A stretch of 64,000 nucleotides of DNA from an uncultured Anaeroplasmataceae bacterium (GCA_910584005.1 CAJTXR010000005.1:1-64000); one strand, 5' to 3'. Counted from the first letter of the stretch, positions 49,738-59,292 are shown. The notes: generated by a model not told the origin, from the letters alone. Made by a program: numbers and translations.

Positions 49738-52305
49738 ATGGGATTAAAGAAATTATTTGATTCTGGTTATAAAGAAATGAAACGATGTGAAAAATTAGCA
49801 TATAAGATTGAAGCATTAGAACCAGAAATAGAAAAATTAACCGATGAAGAATTGAAAAATAAAACAAATGAATTCAGACAACTACTAAAAGAGGGGAAAA
49901 CCTTAGATGATATTTTAATTGAAGCATATGCTGTTGCAAGAGAAGCAGCATTCCGGGTTACAGGAATGAAACCTTTCCATGTCCAATTGATTGGAGCTTG
50001 TGCGATTCATGGAGGAAATATTGCTGAAATGAAAACAGGTGAAGGTAAAACCTTAACCGCTGTAATGCCTGCTTATTTAAATGCTTTAGGAGGAGAAGGC
50101 GTTCATATTGTCACAGTCAATGAATACCTAGCTCGTCGTGAAGTAGAAGGAGAAATTGGAGAGATCTACCGTTTTTTAGGCTTAACTGTAGGACTAAATG
50201 TACGGGAACTTTCCTCTGCTGAAAAAAGAGAAGCATATTCTTGCGATATTTTATATTCAACGAATAGTGAACTTGGATTTGATTATTTAAGAGATAATAT
50301 GGTTCATAATGAATCTCAAATCACTCAATGTAAAGGATTAAATTATGCAATTATTGATGAGGTTGACTCTATTTTAATTGATGAGGCAAGAACTCCATTA
50401 ATTATTTCAGGGGCACCTAAAAATAATTCTTCTTTATATTTAAGAGCTGATACTTTTGCAAAACGGTTAGCAGAAGAGGATTATGAAATTGAAATTGAAA
50501 CACGACATGTTCAATTAACTCCATCTGGTATGGCAAAGGCAGAGCAAGTATTTAATGTACCAAATATTTATGACTTACAATATGTTGAATTAGTTCATGC
50601 AATTAATAATGCATTAAAGGCGAACTTTATTTTTGCAAACGGAAAAGAATATGTAGTTCAGGATGGAGAAGTTTTAATCGTAGATAGCTTTACAGGTCGT
50701 ATATTAAAGGGTCGTCAGTACTCTGAGGGATTGCATCAAGCAATTGAGGCAAAAGAAAATGTGGAGATCAAAAAAGAAACTCAAACAGTAGCAACCATTA
50801 CTTACCAGAATTTCTTTAGAATGTATAATAAATTATCTGGTATGACAGGTACCGCAAAAACAGAGGAAGAAGAATTTAGAAATATTTATAACATGTATGT
50901 TGTTGAGGTACCTACGAATCGTCCTGTAGTTCGTCAAGATTTACCAGATTTAATATTTGTTACGCAAAAAGCCAAATTTGCAGCTTTAGTTGAAGAGGTT
51001 AAGCATAGATATTCCATTGGACAACCTGTTCTTGTAGGTACAGCAAATGTGGAAACTTCAGAACTAGTTTCTCATATGTTAACTCGTGCAGGGGTTCCAC
51101 ATGAAGTATTAAATGCTAAAAATAATGAACGTGAAGCTGAAATTGTTGCTAAGGCAGGTCAATTAAAAAGTGTCACCATTTCGACAAATATGGCTGGACG
51201 TGGTACCGATATTAAACTAGGAGAAGGTGTTGTTGAGCTTGGTGGTTTAGTTGTTTTAGGAACTGAACGTCATGAATCTCGTCGTATTGATAATCAGCTT
51301 CGAGGTCGTTCTGGACGGCAAGGGGATCCTGGATTCTCTCAATTTTACATATCTACAGAAGATGATTTAATTCAACGCTTTGGTGGAGATACATTTAAAA
51401 ATCGGTTAGCTATGATTATTAATTTAATGAATAAAGATACAGGAAATATGGATGCTCCTATGACTTCTCGAATGATTTCAAGAGCAGTTACTAGTGCTCA
51501 AACTCGTGTTGAAGGAAACAACTTTGATTCTCGTAAAAATGTTTTAAAATATGATGATGTTATTCGTCGTCAAAGAGAGATTTTTTATGAACAAAGAATG
51601 CAAGTGGTTAAAGTAGAAAAACTTGAAGAGCTTGTTCGTGGAATGATGCATAGAGCTGTTGAAGATGCTTGTTATAGTCATATGCGTCAAATTACTTCTA
51701 AAAAGTTTGAGATTGATGATGATGCAATTGCCCAAAGTTTTAATGGTCCAATTCTTCCTCCAAATTCAATTGATGTTTCTGTTTTAAAAACATTAGATGA
51801 TGAAGGAATTGTAGAATATATTGCCAATAAATCTTATGAATTCATTGAAAATAATAAAAAAGCGGCAGCAGAAGCGAAAGAAAAATATAGTTTAGATTTA
51901 CCTGATAATTTGTTTGATATTTATTTAAAGGATATCCTATTGAGAGTTTTAGATCAATACTGGATGAAGCATATTGATGATATGCAAGGATTGCGACAGG
52001 GCGTGGTATTACAATCCTATGCTCAAACCAATCCTCTAGAAATTTATCAACAAGAAGGATATGCAAGATTTGAACGCTTGAATCAAAATATTAATCGTGA
52101 AATTTTAAAGTATGTTACGCATACTCGTTTACAGTTTAATATTCCTAAGGAAGAAGTTGATCCAATGAAGGGATTAACAACCAATGATGTAAAAAATGAG
52201 CCAGTGAAGAAAAAACCTGTAGAGAAGAAAGAACATATTGGTCCAAATGATCCATGTCCTTGTGGCAGTGGTAAAAAATATAAATATTGTCATGGCTTGA
52301 AATAA
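49738..52305 (+). CDS. secA: Protein translocase ATPase SecA
   Basis: 855-residue motor of the Sec export channel. Walker A MKTGEGKTLTA (about 98-108), DEVDSILIDEARTPLIISG, helicase motif DNQLRGRSGRQGDPG, and the C-terminal zinc tail CPCGSGKKYKYCH that binds SecB or ribosomes. Length is near the usual 840-900. A hairpin terminator follows. Presumably exports the subtilase and lipoproteins in this window. Confidence 0.98.
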   Translation: MGLKKLFDSGYKEMKRCEKLAYKIEALEPEIEKLTDEELKNKTNEFRQLLKEGKTLDDILIEAYAVAREAAFRVTGMKPFHVQLIGACAIHGGNIAEMKTGEGKTLTAVMPAYLNALGGEGVHIVTVNEYLARREVEGEIGEIYRFLGLTVGLNVRELSSAEKREAYSCDILYSTNSELGFDYLRDNMVHNESQITQCKGLNYAIIDEVDSILIDEARTPLIISGAPKNNSSLYLRADTFAKRLAEEDYEIEIETRHVQLTPSGMAKAEQVFNVPNIYDLQYVELVHAINNALKANFIFANGKEYVVQDGEVLIVDSFTGRILKGRQYSEGLHQAIEAKENVEIKKETQTVATITYQNFFRMYNKLSGMTGTAKTEEEEFRNIYNMYVVEVPTNRPVVRQDLPDLIFVTQKAKFAALVEEVKHRYSIGQPVLVGTANVETSELVSHMLTRAGVPHEVLNAKNNEREAEIVAKAGQLKSVTISTNMAGRGTDIKLGEGVVELGGLVVLGTERHESRRIDNQLRGRSGRQGDPGFSQFYISTEDDLIQRFGGDTFKNRLAMIINLMNKDTGNMDAPMTSRMISRAVTSAQTRVEGNNFDSRKNVLKYDDVIRRQREIFYEQRMQVVKVEKLEELVRGMMHRAVEDACYSHMRQITSKKFEIDDDAIAQSFNGPILPPNSIDVSVLKTLDDEGIVEYIANKSYEFIENNKKAAAEAKEKYSLDLPDNLFDIYLKDILLRVLDQYWMKHIDDMQGLRQGVVLQSYAQTNPLEIYQQEGYARFERLNQNINREILKYVTHTRLQFNIPKEEVDPMKGLTTNDVKNEPVKKKPVEKKEHIGPNDPCPCGSGKKYKYCHGLK

Positions 52306-52309
52306 TGAG

Positions 52310-52350
52310 ATGAAAAGAACTGAATTTTTTAATTCAATTCTTTTTTTCTT
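52310..52350 (+). terminator. Terminator after secA
   Basis: AAAGAACTGAATT pairs with AATTCAATTCTTTTTTTCTT around a short T loop, with one mismatch. Confidence 0.85.
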
Positions 52351-52370
52351 AAAAAACAAAGGAGAAACTT

Positions 52371-53147
52371 ATGGATTTACATAAATTTTATATTCAAGAA
52401 GGAGAACAACCTTTAGATACTTTAAAGGATACTTGTGGTTTTGCAGGAATTTTTAAACAAATTGGTGTTATTGGTGATTCATTATCTGCAGGAGAATTTG
52501 AATCACGAAATGAGAACGATGAAATTGCGTATCATGACTATTATGAATATTCATGGCCAGCAATTTTAGAAAGAATTACAGGAACAAAATATAATAATTA
52601 TTCTCGGGGAGGAATGACAGCAAAGGAATATATTGATAGTTGGGCAGATCAAAATCAATTTTGGCAATGGAATCAAGCTTATATCATTGCACTTGGGAAT
52701 AATGATACATTTGTTTGTCATCATCCGTTAGGGAGTATTTCAGATATTCATCCTCATACTCCTAATGACAATGCCGATACTTTTTTTGGCAATATGGGAA
52801 GGATAATATCTAAAATCAAATCTATCGAAAAGGATGCCATTCTTTTTCTTGTATCTCCTCAGTTAAGAGGGGAACCATGTGATTCAATCATTCATCAAAT
52901 TGCTAAAGGCTTAGAAGCGATTTGTAAAATGTTTTCTAATACCTACTTATTAAACATGACGCAGTATGGGCCAGTATATGACGAGAACATGCGATCTGCT
53001 TTTGGATTAGGCTTTCATCCTAATCCAATGGGATATTATTGTTATGCTTTAATGATTGGTAATTATATTGATTATATGATTCGTAAGCATTTAAAAGCAT
53101 TTGCTGAACTTCCCTTTATCGGAACAAATTTAAAATATAGTAGGTGA
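52371..53147 (+). CDS. SGNH/GDSL-type hydrolase
   Basis: A 258-residue serine hydrolase of the SGNH fold with no signal peptide. Block I GVIGDSLSAGE with the nucleophile Ser, block II Gly in YSRGGMTA, block III GNND, and block V FHPNPMGY with catalytic His. It is probably a carbohydrate or lipid esterase; standing between secA and the uronate operon it may belong to the latter metabolically, but has its own ribosome-binding site (aaaggag) and no shared promoter evidence. Confidence 0.88.
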   Translation: MDLHKFYIQEGEQPLDTLKDTCGFAGIFKQIGVIGDSLSAGEFESRNENDEIAYHDYYEYSWPAILERITGTKYNNYSRGGMTAKEYIDSWADQNQFWQWNQAYIIALGNNDTFVCHHPLGSISDIHPHTPNDNADTFFGNMGRIISKIKSIEKDAILFLVSPQLRGEPCDSIIHQIAKGLEAICKMFSNTYLLNMTQYGPVYDENMRSAFGLGFHPNPMGYYCYALMIGNYIDYMIRKHLKAFAELPFIGTNLKYSR

Positions 53148-53295
53148 TATTATCTTTAAAATGTTTAAATTTACATATTTTTTCTTTCCTTTTTTTAAAA
53201 TAAATGAAAGAATTATTTGATATTAAAATGACATCTAAATTGCATGATTTGTAGAAAATTGCAGATAATAAAATTGTTTTATGATAAGGCTTTCA

Positions 53296-53324
53296 TTGAC
53301 AAATTATGGAAATAATTTTATAAT
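53296..53324 (+). promoter_or_regulatory. Consensus promoter of the uronate operon
   Basis: TTGACA (53296-53301), 17 bases, TATAAT (53319-53324): a perfect match on both boxes and spacing. Confidence 0.92.
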
Positions 53325-53336
53325 AGAAATATGGTA

Positions 53337-53354
53337 ATTTCATTTTAATGAAAT
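53337..53354. promoter_or_regulatory. Palindromic operator candidate in the kdgA leader
   Basis: ATTTCATT-TT-AATGAAAT is a perfect inverted repeat centred about 15 bases downstream of the predicted start. Its place just after a strong consensus promoter is typical of a repressor roadblock site. The protein that binds it is unknown; the TetR gene 6 kb away is a candidate. Confidence 0.6.
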
Positions 53355-53378
53355 GAAAAGAAAGAGGTATTTTAAATT

Positions 53379-54035
53379 ATGAAAAAATTTGATGTTTTAA
53401 GTAAAATTTCAGAAGTTGGAGTTGTTGCTGTAGTACGTGCAGAAAGCACAGAACAAGGATTAAAAATTTCTGAAGCATGTATTAAGGGAGGAGTAAACGC
53501 TATTGAAGTTACTTATACAGTACCTGGTGCAGGAGATATTATTTCTAATTTATCAAATGCATATGCAAAAGATCCAAATGTTCTTATTGGTGCTGGGACC
53601 GTATTAGACAGCGAAACTGCAAGAGCCGCAATTTTGAATGGTGCTAAGTTTATTGTTTCTCCTTGCTTTGATGAAGAAGTTGCAAAATTATGTAACAGAT
53701 ATCAAGTTCCATATGTACCAGGAACGCAAACAGTAAGAGAAGTGAAGATGGCTTTAGATGCAGGCTGTGATGTTATAAAATTATTCCCTGGCGATATTTT
53801 AGGACCTCGCTTTGTTAAAGATGTAAAAGGACCACTTCCTTATGCAAATTTAATGCCTTCTGGTGGAGTAGATGTAGATAACATTGCGGATTGGATTAAA
53901 GCTGGTGTTGTTGCCGTATCTGCTGGTTCTTCTATGACCGCAGGTGCTAAGAAGGGAGATTTTGCGGCTGTTACAGCAATGGCTGCTCGTTTTGTTGAAG
54001 AAGTTAAGAATGCTAGAGCAGCATTAAAGAAATAA
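53379..54035 (+). CDS. kdgA: KDPG/KHG aldolase
   Basis: Bifunctional 2-keto-3-deoxy-6-phosphogluconate / 2-keto-4-hydroxyglutarate aldolase of 218 residues, splitting KDPG to pyruvate and glyceraldehyde-3-phosphate. Schiff-base Lys lies in CDVIKLFPGDILGP (about 133); Glu/Arg-type residues in VVAVVRAES and FIVSPCFD are in place. First gene of the uronate module. AAGAGG precedes ATG. The last step of the kduI-kduD-kdgK route. Confidence 0.97.
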   Translation: MKKFDVLSKISEVGVVAVVRAESTEQGLKISEACIKGGVNAIEVTYTVPGAGDIISNLSNAYAKDPNVLIGAGTVLDSETARAAILNGAKFIVSPCFDEEVAKLCNRYQVPYVPGTQTVREVKMALDAGCDVIKLFPGDILGPRFVKDVKGPLPYANLMPSGGVDVDNIADWIKAGVVAVSAGSSMTAGAKKGDFAAVTAMAARFVEEVKNARAALKK

Positions 54036-54054
54036 TTTATTAGGAGATCCGAGT

Positions 54055-55086
54055 ATGGAAAAGATACTAACATTCGGTGAAATTATGCTTAGGCTTTCTA
54101 CACCGGATTATTCGACAATCAATCAAACGCATTCCTTTATGGTAAATTATGGTGGTGGAGAGGCAAATGTGGCGGTTGCATTATCCCATATGGGACATCA
54201 AACGTATTTTATCTCTAAACTTCCACCCAACCAATTAGGAGATGGAGCAATTACTCATTTATTATCTCATGGAGTGAATACAAAATATGTAGTGCGTGGG
54301 TCTTCAACGATTGGTATTTACTTTTTAGAAACGGGGTTTGGCGGACGTCCTTCTAAAGTTATATATAACCGGAAGCATTCCGCAATTACTCGTATTCAAG
54401 AGGATGAATTTAACTGGGAAGAAATTTTTTCGGATGCAACTTGGTTTCATTTAAGTGGAATCACCCTTGCTTTAGGAGAAAGAGTTAGAAAGGTTGCTTT
54501 ACGTGCATGTAAAGAAGCTAAAAAATACGGTGTCCATGTAAGTTTTGATTTTAATTATCGTTCTAAATTATGGACTGTAGAAGAGGCTCGACCTGTATAC
54601 AAACAATTTATGAATTATGTCGATATCGTATTTGCTAGTTTTTATGATGCAAATACAATATTAGAGATTCCTTTAGATGAGGATTTTACAGGGACAACTT
54701 TATCTGAGAAAAGAAGAAATGTTTTTCCAAAAATGATAAAGAAATACAAATTAAAATATATTTTTGGAACAGATCGAGTTGTTTATTCAGCAACTGAAAA
54801 TTCTTTGGCTGGATATTATTTTAAATTAAATGAAGATAAATTAAGCTGGGAATTAACTGAACCCATTCGATTTAATATTTATGATCGTATAGGTGGAGGA
54901 GATGCTTTTGCATCGGGAGTAATTCATGGTTTATTAAAAAATTTTGATGATCCTGCATATGCAGTTCGGTATGGATTAAATGCTTCAGTTTTAAAGCATA
55001 CAATTTATGGAGATGCTTTAGTTTTACCTTGTGAAGATATTGAAACATTTATGGCAGCGAACGGAAGTGCAGAGGTTGTAAGGTAG
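54055..55086 (+). CDS. 2-keto-3-deoxygluconate kinase (PfkB family), copy 1
   Basis: A 343-residue PfkB/ribokinase-type kinase. N-terminal GEIMLRLSTPDY and the di-Gly NYGGGEANVAVAL; the ATP/substrate site GGGDAFASGVIHG (about 279-291) carries the catalytic Asp. Starts 19 bases after kdgA. About half identical to the second copy 500 bases downstream; both keep the active-site residues. Confidence 0.9.
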   Translation: MEKILTFGEIMLRLSTPDYSTINQTHSFMVNYGGGEANVAVALSHMGHQTYFISKLPPNQLGDGAITHLLSHGVNTKYVVRGSSTIGIYFLETGFGGRPSKVIYNRKHSAITRIQEDEFNWEEIFSDATWFHLSGITLALGERVRKVALRACKEAKKYGVHVSFDFNYRSKLWTVEEARPVYKQFMNYVDIVFASFYDANTILEIPLDEDFTGTTLSEKRRNVFPKMIKKYKLKYIFGTDRVVYSATENSLAGYYFKLNEDKLSWELTEPIRFNIYDRIGGGDAFASGVIHGLLKNFDDPAYAVRYGLNASVLKHTIYGDALVLPCEDIETFMAANGSAEVVR

Positions 55087-55093
55087 GTTTATT

Positions 55094-55555
55094 ATGATTG
55101 TTGGAAAATTAAGAGATCTTAAAAGATATAAGGGAATCAGTAAAAATATTGATACCGCAATTGATTATGTATTAAATCATGATTTAATGGCACTTCCTAA
55201 GGGAAAAACAGAAATTGATGGCAAAAATGTATATGTTAATCGGGATACTTATGTAGCAAGACCTTTAGAAGAATGCTTTTTTGAAAATCATGAGCACTAT
55301 TTGGATTTACAAATTGTGCTCAAAGGAAAGGAATTATTCGGTTTTACGGATATTACCAATCCATCTCTTCAGGTAACAACACCTTATAATCCAGATAAGG
55401 ATGTTACAAAATATAGTGCTGCAAAAGATACAGTTTATTTCACTTTATCCGAAGGCTTTGCGTTAGTGTTTAAAGAAGACATTCATTTAGCAAAGGGAAA
55501 AGTAGATGATGAACTTGTTGAAAAAGCAGTAATAAAAATTAAAGTAGAAGAATAA
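55094..55555 (+). CDS. YhcH/EbgC-like sugar-metabolism protein (DUF386)
   Basis: A 153-residue cupin-like protein of the YhcH/YjgK/YiaL family that accompanies uronate, sialate and related sugar operons. Hallmarks are LEECFFENHEHYLDLQIVLKGKELFGF (two stretches; the His/Glu of the metal pocket are in ENHEHYLDLQ) and the C-terminal FALVFKEDIHLA. The enzymatic role is not well established; possibly an anomerase or isomerase of acidic sugars. Confidence 0.88.
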   Translation: MIVGKLRDLKRYKGISKNIDTAIDYVLNHDLMALPKGKTEIDGKNVYVNRDTYVARPLEECFFENHEHYLDLQIVLKGKELFGFTDITNPSLQVTTPYNPDKDVTKYSAAKDTVYFTLSEGFALVFKEDIHLAKGKVDDELVEKAVIKIKVEE

Positions 55556-55573
55556 AAGGAGAAAAAGGAATTT

Positions 55574-56596
55574 ATGGCAAAAGTTGTAACAATGGGCGAA
55601 ATCATGTTGAGATTATCTCCAGCAGGAAATACTCGTTTCGTTCAAGCAGATTCATTTGATGTAATTTATGGAGGAGGAGAAGCAAACGTTGCTGTGTCTT
55701 GTGCTAATTATGGACATGATGCTTATTTCGTAACGAAGCTTCCTGAACATGAAATAGGGCAATCTGCAGTAAATGCATTGAGAAGATATGGAGTAAATAC
55801 GAAGTTCATTGCTCGTGGTGGTGATCGTGTAGGTATTTATTATGCTGAAACAGGTGCTTCAATGCGTCCTTCTAAGGTTATTTATGACCGTGCAAATTCA
55901 GCTATCGCTGAGGCAAAACCTGAGGATTTTGATTTTGATGCAATTATGGAAGGAGCTGACTGGTTCCACTGGTCTGGAATTACGCCAGCAATTTCAAATA
56001 AGGCAGCAGAATTAACTCGTCTTGCTTGTGAAGCTGCTAAACGTCATGGTGTAACTGTTTCTGTAGATTTAAATTTCCGTAAAAAATTATGGACATCTAA
56101 AAAGGCAATTTCTGTTATGAAGCCTTTAATGCAATATGTTGATGTTTGTATTGGAAATGAAGAGGATGCTGAACTTTGTTTAGGATTTAAACCTGATGCA
56201 AATGTAGAAGCTGGTGAAACTGGTGCTGAAGGATATCATAAGATTTTTGAACAAATGGCAAAAGAATTTGGATTTAAGTATGTAATCTCTACATTACGTG
56301 AATCTTTCTCTGCAACCCATAATGGATGGAAAGCATTAATTTATAATGGAAAAGAATTCTATGAGTCAAAACGTTATGATATTAACCCAATTATTGATCG
56401 TATTGGTGGTGGAGATTCTTTCTCTGGTGGTATCATTCACGGTTTATTAACTAAGGAAACGCAAGGAGAAGCACTAGAATTTGCTGTTGCTGCCTCTGCA
56501 TTAAAGCACACAATTAATGGTGACTTCAATTTAGTATCTGCTTCTGAAGTTGAATCTTTAGCAGGCGGAAATGCAAACGGACGTGTACAACGCTAA
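55574..56596 (+). CDS. kdgK: 2-keto-3-deoxygluconate kinase (PfkB family), copy 2
   Basis: A 340-residue PfkB-type kinase. MGEIMLRLSPAGN and IYGGGEANVAVSCANYGHD at the N-terminus; GGGDSFSGGIIHG with the catalytic Asp near 287-299. Codons here are visibly more uniform (CGT, GGT, GCT) than in copy 1, which suggests higher expression and that this is the main KDG kinase. AAAAGGAG upstream. A hairpin after the gene may damp read-through to the next genes. Confidence 0.92.
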   Translation: MAKVVTMGEIMLRLSPAGNTRFVQADSFDVIYGGGEANVAVSCANYGHDAYFVTKLPEHEIGQSAVNALRRYGVNTKFIARGGDRVGIYYAETGASMRPSKVIYDRANSAIAEAKPEDFDFDAIMEGADWFHWSGITPAISNKAAELTRLACEAAKRHGVTVSVDLNFRKKLWTSKKAISVMKPLMQYVDVCIGNEEDAELCLGFKPDANVEAGETGAEGYHKIFEQMAKEFGFKYVISTLRESFSATHNGWKALIYNGKEFYESKRYDINPIIDRIGGGDSFSGGIIHGLLTKETQGEALEFAVAASALKHTINGDFNLVSASEVESLAGGNANGRVQR

Positions 56597-56610
56597 TTGG
56601 ATTTTTCATA

Positions 56611-56641
56611 AAGGTGCTACAAAATCGTAGCACCCTTATGT
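56611..56641 (+). terminator. Hairpin within the uronate operon
   Basis: AAGGTGCTAC-aaaatc-GTAGCACCCTT, a strong stem but followed by CTTATG rather than a T run, so more likely an mRNA-stabilising or attenuating structure than a full terminator. Confidence 0.6.
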
Positions 56642-56656
56642 CATTAGGAGGATAGA

Positions 56657-57499
56657 ATGAAAATCGGTGTAAGAGTTCATGACTTTGGAAAAAGTGATCC
56701 AAAAACTTTAGCAAAATCAGCAAAAAAAATTGGCTTTGATGGTGTACAGTTGGTTTTAAATAAGGCAATCGAAGGAGAAACAGGACTACCAGGAACGATA
56801 ACAAAGGATAAAGCAATTTCGATTTATAATGCCTTTCATGAAGAAGGAATAGAAATCTTTATGATGGGGGCTTATTTTAATCCTGTTCATTCCAATAAAG
56901 AACTAGTAAAAACAAATATTGCTAAATTTAAAGAACATTTAAAATATTTGAATGATTTTCATGGTCATTATGTTGGTTCTGAAACAGGTTCCTTCAATGA
57001 TGATAAATGGACATATCATCCACTAAATCGTACAGAGGAAGCCTTTCAAGAGGTTAAACGTATTTTTGGTGAGTTAGCAGCTTATGCGAAAGATGTTAAT
57101 GCAAATATTGCATTAGAGGGTGCTTATGGGCATTGTATGTTTGAACCTAAGGCGTTAAAGCGATTGGTGGATGAAATTGATAATGGTCATGTATATTATA
57201 CGGTTGACATTTATAATTATTTAGCATTTTGTAATTCTTCATCCTATAAGGAAATATTTGAAGAATGCCTTACGCTTTTTGAAGGAAAGATTGTAATCTT
57301 CCACTTAAAAGATTTTATTATTGAAAATGAAACAATAAAGCAATGTGCAATCGGTAAAGGAATAATCGATTACCCATGGCTGATAAAAAGAATTAAAGAA
57401 ACAAATCCGAATGCATATTTGATTTTTGAAGGTTCTAAACCAGCAGATATGCAGGAAAGTTTTGATTATGTTAAAAAATTAGTAAATGAAGGAGCATAA
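56657..57499 (+). CDS. TIM-barrel sugar isomerase/epimerase-like protein
   Basis: A 280-residue xylose-isomerase-like TIM-barrel (AP endonuclease 2 superfamily). Acidic/His metal-site residues appear in IALEGAYGHCMFEPKAL (Glu, about 153), YYTVDIYNYL (Asp), FHLKDF and the late YLIFEGS (Glu). Such proteins epimerise or isomerise keto-sugars. Its place between kdgK and kduI links it to uronate catabolism; the exact substrate is not known. AGGAGGATAG precedes ATG. Confidence 0.85.
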   Translation: MKIGVRVHDFGKSDPKTLAKSAKKIGFDGVQLVLNKAIEGETGLPGTITKDKAISIYNAFHEEGIEIFMMGAYFNPVHSNKELVKTNIAKFKEHLKYLNDFHGHYVGSETGSFNDDKWTYHPLNRTEEAFQEVKRIFGELAAYAKDVNANIALEGAYGHCMFEPKALKRLVDEIDNGHVYYTVDIYNYLAFCNSSSYKEIFEECLTLFEGKIVIFHLKDFIIENETIKQCAIGKGIIDYPWLIKRIKETNPNAYLIFEGSKPADMQESFDYVKKLVNEGA

Positions 57500-57500
57500 T

Positions 57501-58337
57501 ATGAAATTACAAGTAAGATATGCAAATCATCCCGAAGATTCTATGTTTTATACAACAGAAGAATTAAGACGTCATTATTTAATGGAAAAAGTATTTGAAG
57601 AGGATGAAATTCTTTTGGTTTATTCTCATCAAGATCGTATTGTATCTGGAGGAGTTATGCCAGTTACAAAGGCATTACCACTTGAAACCTCTGATGAGCT
57701 ACGGGCAGCATATTTTTTAGAAAGACGTGAGTTAGGTATCATCAATATCGGTGGTGCTGGTAAGGTTACCTTAGATGGCAAAGTATATAATGTTAAATCT
57801 AAGGATGGTATGTATGTAGGTATGGGAACAAAAGAGGTTGTTTTTGAATCTGTAGATTCTAAAAATCCAGCCAAATTTTATATTTCTTCTTGCCCAGCTC
57901 ATACCACATATCCAACATATTATATTGATTTTGAAAAAGCCAATCATCGTCCATGCGGAGATGCAAAAACTTTGAATAAAAGAGTAATCAACCAGTACAT
58001 TCATCCTGATGTATGTAAGAGCTGTCAATTAGCAATGGGAATGACTGAGCTAGCTGAAGGTTCTGGTTGGAATACGATGCCATCTCATACCCATGAAAGA
58101 AGAATGGAGGTCTATTTCTATTTCAATATACCTGCAGATAATGTTGTTTTTCATATGATGGGACAACCTCAAGAAACACGACATATTGTAATGCAAAATG
58201 AGCAATTGGTTATTTCACCAAGCTGGAGTATTCATTCTGGAATTGGAACCTCCAACTATGCTTTTATTTGGGCAATGTGTGGAGAAAACCAAGAATTTGA
58301 TGATATGGATAATATTAAGACAACTGATTTAAAATAA
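57501..58337 (+). CDS. kduI: 5-keto-4-deoxyuronate isomerase
   Basis: A zinc cupin of 278 residues converting 5-keto-4-deoxyuronate to 2,5-diketo-3-deoxygluconate after pectin or glycosaminoglycan breakdown. The metal residues lie in PSHTHERRMEVYFYF (His, His, Glu, about 194-208) and a later His in PSWSIHSG. ATG 57501 follows GGAGCATA; the upstream ATG 57486 lies inside the preceding gene. Normal length. Confidence 0.97.
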   Translation: MKLQVRYANHPEDSMFYTTEELRRHYLMEKVFEEDEILLVYSHQDRIVSGGVMPVTKALPLETSDELRAAYFLERRELGIINIGGAGKVTLDGKVYNVKSKDGMYVGMGTKEVVFESVDSKNPAKFYISSCPAHTTYPTYYIDFEKANHRPCGDAKTLNKRVINQYIHPDVCKSCQLAMGMTELAEGSGWNTMPSHTHERRMEVYFYFNIPADNVVFHMMGQPQETRHIVMQNEQLVISPSWSIHSGIGTSNYAFIWAMCGENQEFDDMDNIKTTDLK

Positions 58338-58357
58338 TAGATAAAGGAGAAATAAAT

Positions 58358-59158
58358 ATGAAAATGAATGATTTTAGATTAGATGGTAAGATTGCTTTAG
58401 TAACAGGAGCATCTTATGGAATAGGATTTGCGATTGCATCAGGACTTGCTGAAGCAGGAGCTAAAATTGTATTTAATGACATTAATCAAGATTTAGTTAA
58501 TAAAGGGTTAGCTGCTTATAAGGAAGCAGGAATTACTGCTCATGGTTATGTTTGTGATGTTACAAATGAGGATCAAGTCAATGAAATGGTAGCTACCATT
58601 GAAAAGGAAGTAGGCGTAATTGATATACTTGTAAATAATGCAGGAATTATTAAGCGTATTCCTATGATTGAAATGACAGCTGCACAGTTCCGTCAAGTTA
58701 TTGATATTGATTTAAATGGGCCATTTATTATGGCAAAAGCAGTTATTCCTTCAATGATTAAAAAGGGACATGGTAAGATCATTAACATTTGTTCTATGAT
58801 GTCTGAATTAGGTCGTGAAACAGTATCTGCTTATGCAGCTGCTAAAGGTGGATTGAAAATGTTAACTCGTAACATTTGTTCTGAATATGGGGAGTACAAT
58901 ATTCAATGTAATGGTATTGGACCTGGGTATATCGCAACACCTCAAACCGCCCCTTTACGTGAAATTCAACCTGATGGTTCTCGCCATCCTTTTGATCAAT
59001 TCATTATTGCAAAAACTCCAGCAGGACGTTGGTTAGAGGCAGAAGAATTAGCAGGTCCTGCTGTATTCTTAGCATCCGATGCTTCTAATGCTGTCAATGG
59101 TCATATTTTATATGTTGATGGTGGTATTTTAGCTTATATTGGAAAACAACCTAAGTAA
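58358..59158 (+). CDS. kduD: 2-keto-3-deoxygluconate-forming dehydrogenase KduD (SDR family)
   Basis: A 266-residue short-chain dehydrogenase reducing 2,5-diketo-3-deoxygluconate to 2-keto-3-deoxygluconate with NADH. Cofactor site TGASYGIGFAIASG (about 17-30), NNAG, and the catalytic Ser/Tyr/Lys (SMMSELGRETVSAYAAAKGG, Tyr in SAYAAAK). Starts 20 bases after kduI with AAAGGAG. Ends at the terminator that closes the operon. Confidence 0.96.
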   Translation: MKMNDFRLDGKIALVTGASYGIGFAIASGLAEAGAKIVFNDINQDLVNKGLAAYKEAGITAHGYVCDVTNEDQVNEMVATIEKEVGVIDILVNNAGIIKRIPMIEMTAAQFRQVIDIDLNGPFIMAKAVIPSMIKKGHGKIINICSMMSELGRETVSAYAAAKGGLKMLTRNICSEYGEYNIQCNGIGPGYIATPQTAPLREIQPDGSRHPFDQFIIAKTPAGRWLEAEELAGPAVFLASDASNAVNGHILYVDGGILAYIGKQPK

Positions 59159-59166
59159 TTTAAAAT

Positions 59167-59205
59167 TGTAGGGTTATGCTTCTTGCATAATCCTATTTTT
59201 TTCTT
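59167..59205 (+). terminator. Terminator of the uronate operon
   Basis: GTAGGGTTATGC-ttct-TGCATAATCCTATTTTTTTC: a stem with one G-U-type mismatch and a T run. Confidence 0.9.
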
Positions 59206-59292
59206 TTAATAGAAAATGGATTTGTTTTGTTATCTTATGAAGGTTATGATATAATTAAAAAAGAAATATCATGATAAAAAGGAGTAGGAATT

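Noticed and set aside
56611..56641. Full operon terminator between kdgK copy 2 and the isomerase gene
   Set aside because: The stem is good but no T tract follows and the downstream gene has the same direction and theme, so complete termination is unlikely.
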